Source: Ignavibacteriales bacterium
Lineage (GTDB): Bacteria > Bacteroidota > Ignavibacteria > Ignavibacteriales > Melioribacteraceae
Length of the DNA: 64,000 nt
Direction: 5' to 3'
Assembly (NCBI GenBank): GCA_020635275.1
Contig: JACKAA010000002.1
Span: forward strand, 558,001-622,000
The notes below the pieces were generated by a model. The model made no database searches and was not told where the DNA came from. It saw only the letters and a program-made list of their open reading frames with translations. This document shows positions 25,731 through 35,242 of this stretch, in pieces (within the stretch, counting starts at the first letter, position 1; the number at the start of each line of letters is the position of its first letter). The position numbers were made by a program, and so were the translations under genes.

Positions 25731-27770
25731 ATGAGTACAGACGAAACAAAAAAAAATTCAGATGATGTTTCCGAATCCCAAATTGCTGTTCATTGGAAAG
25801 AAGAAGATACCTTTGAACCATCGTCAAAATTCAAAGCTCAAGCTAATTTAACAGATCCGGATATTTTAAATAAATTTGGTGAAGAAAATTTTCCCGATTG
25901 CTTTAATGAATATGCAGATATGCTGGAATGGGATGAACGATGGCACACCGTTTTGGATTCAAGTAATCCTCCGTTCTTTAAATGGTTTGTTGGTGGTAAA
26001 TTAAATGCAAGTTATAACTGCGTTGATAGACACTTAACAAAGTATAAAAATAAAACTGCACTTCATTTTGTTCCTGAACCTGAAGAAGAACAAATTACTC
26101 ACATGACTTACCAGGAACTTTACGTAAAAGTAAATGAATTTGCTGCTGTTTTAAGAGATTATTGCGGATTGAAAGCCGGAGATACAGTTACACTGCATAT
26201 GCCAATGATTCCGGAGTTGCCAATCACTATGCTTGCTTGTGCAAGATTAGGTATTATACATTCACAAGTATTTTCCGGATTTTCAGGTAAAGCTTGCGCA
26301 GACAGAATTGTGGATGCAAAAAGTAAATATTTAATTACTGCCGATTCATATTACCGCGGCGGTACTTTATTAGATCATAAAGAAAAAGCTGATATTGCTG
26401 TTAATGAAGCAGCAAAAGAAGGTCAAAAAGTTGAGAAAGTATTAATATGGCAAAGATATCCTGGTAAATATTCAGGTACAACACCAATTGTTGAAGGCAG
26501 AGATGTTTTTGTAAATGATATTATAAAAGATTATTACCACCAAAAAGTTGAACCTGTAAGTTTAAAATCAGAAGACACATTATTTTTAATGTACACTTCT
26601 GGAACTACGGGAAAACCCAAAGGGGCACAGCATTCAATTGGCGGTTATATGGCTTATGTAACCGGAACATCCAAATATATTCAAGATATTCAGCCCGAAG
26701 ATGTTTATTGGTGTATGGCTGATATCGGCTGGATTACCGGTCATTCTTATATTGTGTATGGCCCACTTTCTCTCGGGGCATCACAAGTAATATTTGAAGG
26801 TGTTCCAACACATCCAGATGCCGGAAGACCTTGGAGAATTGCCGAAGAATTAGATGTAAATATTTTCCATACTTCTCCAACTGCCATTAGAGCATTAAGA
26901 AGAATTGGAGCCGAGGAACCAGGAAAACACAATTATCATTTTAAGCATATGACTACGGTTGGCGAACCAATTGAACCAAATGTCTGGAGATGGTACTATG
27001 ATGTTGTAGGTAAAGGTGAAGCTGCAATTGTTGATACTTGGTGGCAAACAGAAACCGGCGGATTTTTATGTTCTACAATTCCGGGATTACATAAAATGAA
27101 ACCTGGAAGCGCAGGCCCTGGTGTTCCGGGAATTTATCCTGAAATCTTAGATGAAGAGGGAAATCCATTGCCAAAAGGCTGTGGTAAAGCAGGTAACATT
27201 GTAATCAGAAATCCTTGGCCTGGCAGAATGCTTACAATTTGGGGAGATGATGAACGATTTGAACGTCAATATTATGCAAGATATAACAAAGATAAAAATA
27301 GTAAGGATTGGAGAGATTGGCCTTACTTTGCAGGCGATGGCGCAGTAGAAGCTCCGGATGGTTACTTTAGAATTTTAGGAAGAATTGATGATGTAATAAA
27401 TGTTGCGGGTCATAGATTAGGAACAAAAGAATTAGAATCAGCAGCACTTATGGTGGATGAAGTTGGTGAAGCTGCAGTTGTTCCAGTACCTGACCCAATA
27501 AAAGGTGTTAAGCCTCATGTATTTGTTTCTCTAAAACCCGGTTTTAAAGCTTCTCCGGAATTAGAAAAGAAAGTATCTGATACACTTGCAAGTGAAATAG
27601 GCCCAATAGCAAAACCAGGCAGAGTTTGGATTGTACCAGATATGCCAAAGACCAGATCGGGTAAAATTATGAGAAGAGTACTTGGCTCAATTGCAACCGG
27701 TCAAGATACAGGGGATGTTACAACTTTGGCAAATCCCCAAGTTGTTGAAGAAATTAAGAAGCTTTATTAA
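25731..27770 (+). CDS. acs: Acetyl-CoA synthetase (AMP-forming)
   Basis: Activates acetate to acetyl-CoA with ATP. The 679 residues cover the ACAS N-terminal domain, the AMP-binding core and the C-terminal swivel domain. The P-loop YTSGTTGKPKG, TWWQTETGG, and the hinge region DGYFRILGRIDDVINVAGHRLGT are complete. The C-terminal PKTRSGKIMRR contains the catalytic Lys that is the known target of acetylation in this family. AGGAG precedes the ATG and a perfect terminator follows. The acuABC-like operon at 32185-36363 encodes the expected acetylation and deacetylation enzymes. Confidence 0.97.
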   Translation: MSTDETKKNSDDVSESQIAVHWKEEDTFEPSSKFKAQANLTDPDILNKFGEENFPDCFNEYADMLEWDERWHTVLDSSNPPFFKWFVGGKLNASYNCVDRHLTKYKNKTALHFVPEPEEEQITHMTYQELYVKVNEFAAVLRDYCGLKAGDTVTLHMPMIPELPITMLACARLGIIHSQVFSGFSGKACADRIVDAKSKYLITADSYYRGGTLLDHKEKADIAVNEAAKEGQKVEKVLIWQRYPGKYSGTTPIVEGRDVFVNDIIKDYYHQKVEPVSLKSEDTLFLMYTSGTTGKPKGAQHSIGGYMAYVTGTSKYIQDIQPEDVYWCMADIGWITGHSYIVYGPLSLGASQVIFEGVPTHPDAGRPWRIAEELDVNIFHTSPTAIRALRRIGAEEPGKHNYHFKHMTTVGEPIEPNVWRWYYDVVGKGEAAIVDTWWQTETGGFLCSTIPGLHKMKPGSAGPGVPGIYPEILDEEGNPLPKGCGKAGNIVIRNPWPGRMLTIWGDDERFERQYYARYNKDKNSKDWRDWPYFAGDGAVEAPDGYFRILGRIDDVINVAGHRLGTKELESAALMVDEVGEAAVVPVPDPIKGVKPHVFVSLKPGFKASPELEKKVSDTLASEIGPIAKPGRVWIVPDMPKTRSGKIMRRVLGSIATGQDTGDVTTLANPQVVEEIKKLY

Positions 27771-27776
27771 GCCTGT

Positions 27777-27808
27777 AAAAACCCAACTTTTAAAAAAGTT
27801 GGGTTTTT
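27777..27808 (+). terminator. Terminator after acs
   Basis: A perfect 15-base stem AAAAACCCAACTTTT / AAAAGTTGGGTTTTT with a 2-base loop and terminal T5. Confidence 0.85.
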
Positions 27809-27880
27809 AATAAATTTTATATCAAAATTTTTGTTTAGCTTTCTTTCTATTTTCTAAATTAACTCTCTTGCTTGAGTAAT

Positions 27881-28081
27881 TTAGACATTCGTAATATTAA
27901 GAGTAAATGTATTTTTGAAATATGATATTTGATCTCTTAGTCCAAAATCACCTCCACCAATTTCAATTTGATAATTATAATGCTTGCATGCCAATTCTTT
28001 TGGATCATTTATCTTCTCTTCACATGAAAACACTATTACAATAAGTAATAAAAGATGTATTAACTTTTTCTGGGTTTTCAT
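27881..28081 (-). CDS. Small putative lipoprotein
   Basis: 66 residues with a signal peptide ending in lipobox IVFSC (Cys20) and then a polar tail with no family I recognise (KELACKHYNYQIEIGGGDFG). It may be the remnant of a larger lipoprotein, as the tail ends abruptly without a folded domain. It follows the neighbouring 218-residue lipoprotein gene by 60 bases. Confidence 0.5.
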   Translation of the reverse strand: MKTQKKLIHLLLLIVIVFSCEEKINDPKELACKHYNYQIEIGGGDFGLRDQISYFKNTFTLNITNV

Positions 28082-28141
28082 GGTTAAACTTATTTAATAG
28101 AAATAATTAGTTTAGTTTTCATATTAGTTTATATTATTACT

Positions 28142-28798
28142 TTACAATTGGATATAATGATCGGTTAATTTGTAAATTGCAAAATTTGATTTTGTATTCC
28201 ATCCAAAAGATTTTGTCTCTTCCACCAAACCTATATCAACTACATATTTCATAAAATATGTAGTAACCTCTTTTCCATTCTTTACACTTATACATTCATA
28301 ATTTATATTCTGATATTTTATCGAATCCGTTATTGAAGCACATTCAAAATATATGTGGTAGTCATCATGATCATGAATCCAATTATCTCCCACTTTAATA
28401 GGATATTTAATGTGATAATGTTTATTAAAAAAATATTTATTATCAACATTAACTGAATGTGCATACCAATAAACACCGTCATTTTCAAAACCCAATAAGT
28501 AATAAAGAATAAGTGTGGAATTATAATCAGACAATTCAAATACTTCTTTTATTTTGTATAGTAGTTTTTGTTCTCCTTTATAATTAATAACAGTATCTGA
28601 AATTACTTTAATTTGTTTTGGCCAAGAATAAATCAACGAATCATCCATAAACTCTTGATATTGATAATTCCAATAGTTGCCAACTTCCAATGGAAGAATA
28701 TCTGAGGTTAATTTTTGGGGTTTCTCATTATCATTTTCTAGTAAATCACAAGATATTGTAAAAAATGTAAGAATGATTAATGTAAATAATTTTTTCAT
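28142..28798 (-). CDS. Putative lipoprotein, unknown function
   Basis: 218 residues. The signal peptide ends at TISC (Cys17). The mature part is aromatic-rich and beta-like, starting SDILPLEVGNYWNYQYQEF, a pattern seen in many Bacteroidota lipoproteins (LPL.VGNYWxY). No catalytic motif is visible. It is the middle gene of a group of five minus-strand secreted proteins and lipoproteins (27.9-31.8 kb), whose shared function is unknown. Confidence 0.75.
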   Translation of the reverse strand: MKKLFTLIILTFFTISCDLLENDNEKPQKLTSDILPLEVGNYWNYQYQEFMDDSLIYSWPKQIKVISDTVINYKGEQKLLYKIKEVFELSDYNSTLILYYLLGFENDGVYWYAHSVNVDNKYFFNKHYHIKYPIKVGDNWIHDHDDYHIYFECASITDSIKYQNINYECISVKNGKEVTTYFMKYVVDIGLVEETKSFGWNTKSNFAIYKLTDHYIQL

Positions 28799-28879
28799 AT
28801 TTCTTAATAATTAATAATCAAATACACGCTTTATTATTAAACAAAAATTCACCAGCGTATTCCACTAAGTATAAAGTCT

Positions 28880-29165
28880 CTATTTCAACAAAATCATTTT
28901 CTTAACTTCTGTATAACTACCCGATGAAATTTTATAAAAGTAAATTCCGGATGTTAAATCACTTCCATCAAATTCAACTTCATAATTTCCCGGACTTTGT
29001 TTTTCGTTTACTAATGTCGCTATCTCTCTGCCTAGAACATCATAAACAACTAGCTTTACGTTTGAAATTTCACTTTTCACTCCGTCGGCTGACGGATGAG
29101 GTATTTGATACTTTATTATTGTTGTTGGATTAAATGGATTAGGGTAGTTTTGAAATAATTCAAAT
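28880..29165 (-). repeat. T9SS sorting-domain coding repeat, copy A
   Basis: The coding DNA for the sorting domain is highly similar, base by base, to 29724-30011 in the adjacent gene, with long identical blocks such as the last 60 bases apart from a few changes. This suggests recent duplication or gene conversion. Confidence 0.65.
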
Positions 29166-29641
29166 TTAACAGGAATTTTTCCTTGATTTGATATTGAAGT
29201 TAAATAATTTATCCCACGAACATCTAAAATAGTGTATCTTCCGGAAATAGAATTACTAACGAAAATGAGTGTGTCTGTAAAATATTTAACATCTGTATAT
29301 TTTTTACAAATTGGACATAAATCTGGATCTGAGATAAAATAAACGACACTATCACTTGGCAAAATATTTAGATTAATTGGGGGTTTATCAAAACCAATAT
29401 AATAAAGATTAGCTGAATTTAAACTATCCCTATTCAGCCAATATCCATATCTATTAAGCGTTAATATACTATCAATGGTTAAGACATTTTCTCCATTGTT
29501 AATGATTATAAAAGAATCACATTGAGCATATTTTGATTCTATCCAATCAATATTTAATGAATCTTTATTAAATGATATAATTTGTGCTTGTAAAGAGGTA
29601 AATGCAAGCAGTATTATTAAAAATAAAAATTTGTTATTCAT
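28880..29641 (-). CDS. Secreted protein with type IX secretion sorting domain
   Basis: 253 residues. A signal peptide (about 1-19, ending LQAQ) is followed by an approximately 140-residue beta-rich domain of ASH/DUF1573 style (SFIIINNGENVLTIDSIL). The C-terminal 80 residues are a type A T9SS sorting domain: FELFQNYPNPFNPTT, VVYDVLGREIATLVN, GIYFYKISSGSYTEVKKMILLK. It is therefore expected to be exported to the cell surface by a gliding/Por-type system encoded elsewhere. The sorting domain DNA nearly repeats that of the next gene. Confidence 0.85.
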   Translation of the reverse strand: MNNKFLFLIILLAFTSLQAQIISFNKDSLNIDWIESKYAQCDSFIIINNGENVLTIDSILTLNRYGYWLNRDSLNSANLYYIGFDKPPINLNILPSDSVVYFISDPDLCPICKKYTDVKYFTDTLIFVSNSISGRYTILDVRGINYLTSISNQGKIPVKFELFQNYPNPFNPTTIIKYQIPHPSADGVKSEISNVKLVVYDVLGREIATLVNEKQSPGNYEVEFDGSDLTSGIYFYKISSGSYTEVKKMILLK

Positions 29642-29723
29642 GTATGCACTTAATTAAAATAGATTTATCATATCAAATATTTAAATAAAACTTTACCTAA
29701 GTATTGCACAAAATATTTAGTCT

Positions 29724-30011
29724 TTATTTCAACAATATCATTTTCTTAACTTCTGTATAACTACCCGATGAAATTTTATAAAAGTAAATTCCGGATGTAA
29801 AATCCCTTGCATCAAATTTAACTTCATAATTTCCCGGACTTTGTTTTTGGTTTACAAGCGTTGCTACTTCTCGCCCAAGAATATCGTAAACAATTAGTTT
29901 TACGTTTGCCGTTTCACTTTTGACTCCGTCAGCTGACGAATGAGGTATTTGATACTTTATTGTTGTTGTTGGATTAAATGGATTTGGATAGTTTTGATAA
30001 AGTTCAAATTC
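29724..30011 (-). repeat. T9SS sorting-domain coding repeat, copy B
   Basis: Partner of 28880-29165. Both encode the same terminal residues SSGSYTEVKKMILLK. Confidence 0.65.
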
Positions 30012-31067
30012 ATTTTTGACGTCATTTTTAATAATTTCATCAATAGAAACTATTCCCTCTTCATTAAATACAGCAATCCCGTCTGATATTGTTCCAATCC
30101 AGAAATTGCCAAAATTATCTACAGCTAAAGAGCGAATTGCATCACCTGAAATATCAGAATTATTTGTACTATAAATACTCCAATTAGTACCATCATATTT
30201 TACTAAACCATTACCAAACGTTCCAATCCATTTATTATTTTTTTGATCTACAATAATTGTTTTAATATTGTTATCTGTTAAATCAGAGTTAAAAACAGTG
30301 TATATATTCCAATTTATTTTATCAAAATTAATTAAACCACCTCTCCAACTGCCAATCCATAAATTTCCATTTTCTTCAGTTGTTAGTGTCAGAATGCTAT
30401 TATCAGTCATACTTGTATTAGAGGAATCATAAACAACCCACGTTGTATCATTATATTTTGCTAAACCTCCGCCATCTGTCCCAATCCACTTTATGCCATT
30501 TGAATCAATACTTATTGATTCTATATAGTTATTTGGTAGGCCAGAATTTGAAGTGTCATAAACTGTCCAATTAGTATCATCAAATTTTGCTAAACCACCT
30601 ACACCCGTACCTATCCACTTATTACCCTTATGATCAATTTCAATAGACCTTACATAGTATGATAGCAAACCAGAATTTGACGGATCAAATGTAATCCAAT
30701 TAGTATCATCATATTTAACAATACCACCATATCTAAGTCCAATCCATTTAGTATTATTATTGTCTACTTTGATAGTAGCAATTGAATTATATGGTAATGC
30801 AGAATTAGATGTATCAAAAATGGTCCATTTTTCACCCTCTATTTTAACAATACCACTATCAGTTCCAATCCATTTTATATTGTTATTATCAACTGTTATT
30901 GATCTTATTATAACATCCGGTAATTCTGAATTTAATGAATTATAAAAAATCCAATTTGAACTATAAGTTTTGTTGATTTTTGAAATATCTTTTTTGATAT
31001 GATTTTTGTCTTGTGAAAATGAAGATAAAGTAAAAACTACTATTAAAACTAATATTTGTTTGAGCAT
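29724..31067 (-). CDS. Secreted two-component-regulator-like beta-propeller with T9SS sorting domain
   Basis: 447 residues. After a signal peptide (about 1-18) come about seven repeats of roughly 43 residues with the pattern KWIGTxxGGLxKYDxTNW and DNNxIxTIxxD, forming a Reg_prop beta-propeller (about 30-355). A type A sorting domain follows (ELYQNYPNPFNPTTTIKYQ to the end). Such propellers are usually the sensor half of hybrid kinases; here the propeller is a stand-alone exported protein. Function unknown, possibly ligand or surface binding. Confidence 0.88.
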   Translation of the reverse strand: MLKQILVLIVVFTLSSFSQDKNHIKKDISKINKTYSSNWIFYNSLNSELPDVIIRSITVDNNNIKWIGTDSGIVKIEGEKWTIFDTSNSALPYNSIATIKVDNNNTKWIGLRYGGIVKYDDTNWITFDPSNSGLLSYYVRSIEIDHKGNKWIGTGVGGLAKFDDTNWTVYDTSNSGLPNNYIESISIDSNGIKWIGTDGGGLAKYNDTTWVVYDSSNTSMTDNSILTLTTEENGNLWIGSWRGGLINFDKINWNIYTVFNSDLTDNNIKTIIVDQKNNKWIGTFGNGLVKYDGTNWSIYSTNNSDISGDAIRSLAVDNFGNFWIGTISDGIAVFNEEGIVSIDEIIKNDVKNEFELYQNYPNPFNPTTTIKYQIPHSSADGVKSETANVKLIVYDILGREVATLVNQKQSPGNYEVKFDARDFTSGIYFYKISSGSYTEVKKMILLK

Positions 31068-31101
31068 AATTAAAATAACCTCTTTAATCTATTTTTTTTA
31101 A

Positions 31102-31842
31102 TTAAAAAGAACAATCCCATCTTCCACCCATATATTCATTATTAGTGATTAGGTGTTTTCTTTCTATTTTTACATAATTATTCTCTGTGCTTACTTCGTT
31201 TGATTCGATATAGGTAACAATTCTATTCCATCCTTTGATATAGCTAATGTTATAAAAATAAGTATATAACCGATGCTTTTGCCAAGTTTCATCTAAATAA
31301 TCTACTTCAATAACTCCCTTCATTTCAACATCATTATTTACATAAATAAATTCAGTATTAAAATCACCGATCTTAACAGAATCGTCAAAATAATAATAAG
31401 CATTATTAAAATTCCGTCTATAAACAAATGATTTTAACTGCTTTGTTGAATCTTTACTATCAATTATAATTAAACTAGCAAATGTTACTAATGCACTTGA
31501 ATCACTGCAATAAAAAGAAGCGTTTGATACTTTTGCCTCGTCTACAAACCGAGGATATGGCGGATTTAACATATTTTTACTGGTTGCATCTTTAATATTA
31601 TTTAACGCAAAACTGCCATCTTCTAATATCACTGAACTGGAATAAATACTGTCACCATTATTCCAATATCCTGGATTGTTTATCATTAATATTTTATAGT
31701 TACCTCCATAAGTCCAATTATTTAATTTTCCTGCAATTGAAATCACTCCATTTTTACTATAAGGTACTAATGGATTAGTATCATTACATGACAGCTGAGT
31801 TAAACTTATTATTAACGCGCATAAAAAAGATATTTTTTTCAT
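31102..31842 (-). CDS. Putative lipoprotein, unknown function
   Basis: 246 residues. The start is placed at ATG 31842 (preceded by GAAGAG); the longer reading would need a TTG at 31848. The signal peptide ends in lipobox QLSC near residue 19. The mature part (NGVISIAGKLNNWTYGGNYKIL) suggests an N-terminal beta-sandwich. No family recognised. First gene of the secreted-protein group that reads towards acs. Confidence 0.7.
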   Translation of the reverse strand: MKKISFLCALIISLTQLSCNDTNPLVPYSKNGVISIAGKLNNWTYGGNYKILMINNPGYWNNGDSIYSSSVILEDGSFALNNIKDATSKNMLNPPYPRFVDEAKVSNASFYCSDSSALVTFASLIIIDSKDSTKQLKSFVYRRNFNNAYYYFDDSVKIGDFNTEFIYVNNDVEMKGVIEVDYLDETWQKHRLYTYFYNISYIKGWNRIVTYIESNEVSTENNYVKIERKHLITNNEYMGGRWDCSF

Positions 31843-31848
31843 ACACAA

Positions 31849-32184
31849 CTCTTCTGAAATGTTATTTTACTGGGCAATTACTTTTATTGATAAGGCTAAT
31901 TATTGATAGTTTTTTAATAGACATTTTATACTCTAATTTTTGTAATCTAAATTTATTATTAAATAACCGATTATTACATGCAATAATAAATGCCTAAAAA
32001 GATCTGATGATAATATAAGGGTAAGAAAGCGGAAAAAAATCAGTACAATTACGTAATTTTTAGAAAAAGTTTAAATTTATTTACGATAGTAAAAACATTC
32101 CATATTTTCAAAATATGAAATGTTTAATTACTGCGTTTTTTTTATTTTTCAATATTCTATTACTTTGGTAACACCGAGGAATAT
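31849..32184. other. Divergent promoter region upstream of the acu-like operon
   Basis: 336 bases, AT-rich. It holds the palindrome at 32094-32124 and a CGAGGA ribosome-binding site at 32175-32180 for the following gene. No near-consensus promoter is obvious. Confidence 0.4.
32094..32124. repeat. CATATTTTCAAAATATG palindrome, copy 1
   Basis: Two 15-base arms AACATTCCATATTTT and AAAATATGAAATGTT around a single C, with one mismatch. It closely resembles the perfect palindrome at 52446-52476. Confidence 0.5.
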
Positions 32185-34599
32185 ATGTTCCGGATTATAC
32201 CCGAAGGATTAACTTTTCGAGAACACGCGTTATTAAAAAACGGACAAGGACTTTTCTTAATTCCGGCAAATGAAAATGATGTTGAGCGTGTAACTTCTTT
32301 TATGTCGCGCCTTTCTCAAGAATCTTTGCGCATGAGATTTATGGCTAGCGTATCTCAAGTTTCTGATCAAATAATAAAAGATTTATGCAGCGGTAATTTT
32401 AAGGATACTGGTTGTTTATTAGCAACTGAAGGTGAAAGTAAAAATGCTAAAGTTGTTGGATTAGCTAACTACATTTCCATGGGAAACAACAGAACAGCAG
32501 AGGTCGCTTTCCTTGTTGAAGATGATTATCAAGGTTTAGGAATTTCAACATTGCTTTTAGAAAGATTAGCCGGAATTGCCGCCGCAAATGGTATAATTGA
32601 ATTTGAAGCAGAAGTTTTACCGGATAATCAGCAAATGATTAACGTATTTAAAAGTTCAGGTTTTGAGTTACACAAAGTTTGGGACTCAGATACAATACAC
32701 ATTGAATTCCCCGTTGACGGTGCTTCATCACTTTGGAAAAGAACTGCATTGAGAGAAAGAATTGCTGTTGCAAATTCACTTTTACCTTTGCTCAGGCCCA
32801 AAAACATTGTTGTGGTCGGAGCGGAAAAAGATCCTTCATCTCTTGGGAATATGATATTCAACAATATTCTTGCAGGTAATTTTACTGGAACCGTTTATCC
32901 AATAAACAATGGCGGTAATTCTGTAAATGGAGTAAAAGCATATTCTTCATTTTCGGATATTCCTGAAAATATTAATTTAGCAATAATAGCAATTCCTGCA
33001 GAGGAAGTTTTATCTGCAGCAAAAGAATCGATTAAAGCCGGCGCTAAAGCTATTGTTGTTGTATCAACCGGATTTGCCGAAGCTGGAGCGGAAGGAAAAC
33101 AGCGACAGAAAGAACTTGTTGAACTTGTCAGGGCAAATGGAGTTCGGCTACTTGGTCCAAGCTGCTTGGGTGTAATGAACACCGATCAAGAAATTAAATT
33201 AAATGCAAGTCTGCTTCCTCACCTAACACCAAAAGGTAAAATAGGTTTGTTTGCTCACTCTGCCGCATTGGGTTTAGTAATTTTAAATTATGCACAATCA
33301 TTAGGATTAAGTTTTACAACTTTTATATCTGCCGGTAACAGAGCGGATGTTTCCGGCAATGATTTTCTTCAATATTGGGAAGAAGATCCCAACACGCAAA
33401 TTGCAATTTTGTACTTAGAAACTTTTGGTAATCCAAGAAGATTTGTGAGAATTGCGCGAAGCATGAGTTATAAAAAACCAATATTATGCGTAAAAAGTGC
33501 AAGCAGTTTAGCTGGAAGAAAAACAATTGAAGAAAAAAGCGGAACAATTACGGCCGGCATTTTAGAAGTTGAAGCTCTGTTTCATCAAACCGGGGTTATA
33601 CTTGCCCCAACTCTTGAAGAATTATTTGATACTGCAATTGTGCTGGAACACCAGCCTCTGCCTAAAGGAAATACAGTTGGAATTATTGCAAACTCAGCGG
33701 GGATGGCCACAATATTTGCAGATGCTTGTGAAATGAACAATTTAATTTTACAAGAAAACTCATTAATAAATTTAGGAGCTTTTACAACTCCAGATAAATA
33801 TGAAGATAGCATTAAGAAATTATTGCTTGATGAAAATATTAATTCACTTTTAGTTGGATTTGCATCTATAGGAAAAGATATTTCAAAAGAAATTGCTCAC
33901 TCAATTGAAAGAGCGGTTACTTCATTTGAAAATGAAACCGGTAAAGAAAAACCTGTTCTGCTTTGTTTAATGGGCGTTGCTGGTACTATTACAATGTTTG
34001 ATGAAGCAAACAATACATCAGCAAAAAAATTTCCTGCATTCAGATTTCCGGAATCAGCTGTTAGAGCTTTAAGCAGAATTGTAAATTATGCAGAATATAA
34101 GAAAAATCCTCCGGGAAAAATTGTCTGGTACTCTGATGTTAAAGCTGAAGCAGCGCGCGAAATTATAAATAAAATTATATCGGAAAATTCGAGTTCAGAA
34201 AACTTTATTGATGTAAATAATGCTGACTCCGAAAAAGTACTAAATAACTTTGGAATAAATATTTCGTTAGAGGAAGTTCCATCAGATAAAATTACTTCAG
34301 TTGAAATAAAATCCGATCCACTATTTGGACCAATTTTGGTTTTAAATATTCCAGGTCATAAAAAATTTATTAGAATAACTCCTTTAACAGATAGAGATTT
34401 AGATGAAACTTTCGCTTCAATTAAACTTGAAGAAAGTAATGGATTAAAACAAACATTAGGCAGATTATCTCAAATGATTGAAGAATTACCTTGGCTTTGC
34501 TGCTTAGAAGTTAAAGTAATTAATTCTTTAGAACCCTCAATAACTAATAATATTAAAATGAAATTAAGTATTCATAATATAAAAAGACCATCATATTAA
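32185..34599 (+). CDS. Pat-type protein lysine acetyltransferase (N-terminal GNAT fused to a degenerate acyl-CoA ligase)
   Basis: An 804-residue protein. A GNAT domain is at the N-terminus (about 15-175, acetyl-CoA loop EDDYQGLGIS near 112-121). Next come an ADP-forming acetyl-CoA synthetase-like CoA-binding domain (about 195-335) and flavodoxin-like domains (to about 630). The segment that should hold the phosphorylated His (SHTG.LAG) reads KSGTITAG at 451-458, so the His is lost. The ATP-grasp part is only about 160 residues and seems to lack its nucleotide-binding front. Both losses fit a regulatory Pat/PatZ enzyme that acetylates Acs, not a working ligase. It heads an operon with acuB and acuC, taking the place of AcuA. 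Confidence 0.88.
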   Translation: MFRIIPEGLTFREHALLKNGQGLFLIPANENDVERVTSFMSRLSQESLRMRFMASVSQVSDQIIKDLCSGNFKDTGCLLATEGESKNAKVVGLANYISMGNNRTAEVAFLVEDDYQGLGISTLLLERLAGIAAANGIIEFEAEVLPDNQQMINVFKSSGFELHKVWDSDTIHIEFPVDGASSLWKRTALRERIAVANSLLPLLRPKNIVVVGAEKDPSSLGNMIFNNILAGNFTGTVYPINNGGNSVNGVKAYSSFSDIPENINLAIIAIPAEEVLSAAKESIKAGAKAIVVVSTGFAEAGAEGKQRQKELVELVRANGVRLLGPSCLGVMNTDQEIKLNASLLPHLTPKGKIGLFAHSAALGLVILNYAQSLGLSFTTFISAGNRADVSGNDFLQYWEEDPNTQIAILYLETFGNPRRFVRIARSMSYKKPILCVKSASSLAGRKTIEEKSGTITAGILEVEALFHQTGVILAPTLEELFDTAIVLEHQPLPKGNTVGIIANSAGMATIFADACEMNNLILQENSLINLGAFTTPDKYEDSIKKLLLDENINSLLVGFASIGKDISKEIAHSIERAVTSFENETGKEKPVLLCLMGVAGTITMFDEANNTSAKKFPAFRFPESAVRALSRIVNYAEYKKNPPGKIVWYSDVKAEAAREIINKIISENSSSENFIDVNNADSEKVLNNFGINISLEEVPSDKITSVEIKSDPLFGPILVLNIPGHKKFIRITPLTDRDLDETFASIKLEESNGLKQTLGRLSQMIEELPWLCCLEVKVINSLEPSITNNIKMKLSIHNIKRPSY

Positions 34600-34612
34600 G
34601 CAGGAGAAATTT

Positions 34613-35242
34613 GTGCTAATTAAAGAAATAATGCATCCTAATCCTATTTCAATTTCTTCAAGCACCACATTAGATGATGCTTACGAATTAATGAATAAAA
34701 TAAGTGTACGGCATTTACCAATTGTTGATAATGAAAAACTGGTTGGAATTGTAACCGACAGAGATTTAAGATTAGCAACCAGCACGCTTGCTGAACAAAT
34801 TTTTGATCCCTTGACTAAAGTTTCTGAAATTATGAAATATCCAGTTCAGACTACTCATCCAAGTGAGCCAATTGAAGTTGCAACACAAATTATGAGGGAA
34901 TTGAAAATTGGCTGTTTACCCGTTTTAGATGATTCAAAATTAGTTGGAATTGTTACCGGTGTTGATCTGCTTGATGCAATGCTTTTACTTACCGGTGTTC
35001 ATACACCTTCGGGAAGATTGGATGTTAGACTAAAGGATAGGAAAGGTGAAATTGCCAGACTTACAAAAATAATTGCCGATAAAAACGTAAGCATTCATTC
35101 AATCCTTAGTTATCAAGAAAAAAATGGGAAACTTAGAGTAGTCTTGAGAATTTCTACTATAGATATTAAATCAGTCGCTAAAGCAATTTGCAGTGCTGAT
35201 TTTGAAGTTCTTTGGCCGGCTAATATATCATGTGCAGAGTAA
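34613..35242 (+). CDS. acuB: AcuB-like CBS-ACT protein
   Basis: 209 residues: two CBS domains (about 7-60 and 75-130: MNKISVRHLPIVDNEKLVGIVTDRD; MRELKIGCLPVLDDSKLVGIVTG) and a C-terminal ACT-like domain (about 140-205). This is the layout of Bacillus AcuB, which is thought to sense adenine nucleotides. The start is GTG at 34613, supported by AGGAG six bases upstream. It overlaps the acuC start by 13 bases. It also resembles the CBS pair of the DUF294 protein near acs. Confidence 0.85.
   Translation: MLIKEIMHPNPISISSSTTLDDAYELMNKISVRHLPIVDNEKLVGIVTDRDLRLATSTLAEQIFDPLTKVSEIMKYPVQTTHPSEPIEVATQIMRELKIGCLPVLDDSKLVGIVTGVDLLDAMLLLTGVHTPSGRLDVRLKDRKGEIARLTKIIADKNVSIHSILSYQEKNGKLRVVLRISTIDIKSVAKAICSADFEVLWPANISCAE

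Noticed and set aside
29724..31067. CRISPR-like or tandem repeat from regular WIGT units
   Set aside because: The repeats are protein-level propeller blades with divergent DNA, not spaced direct repeats.
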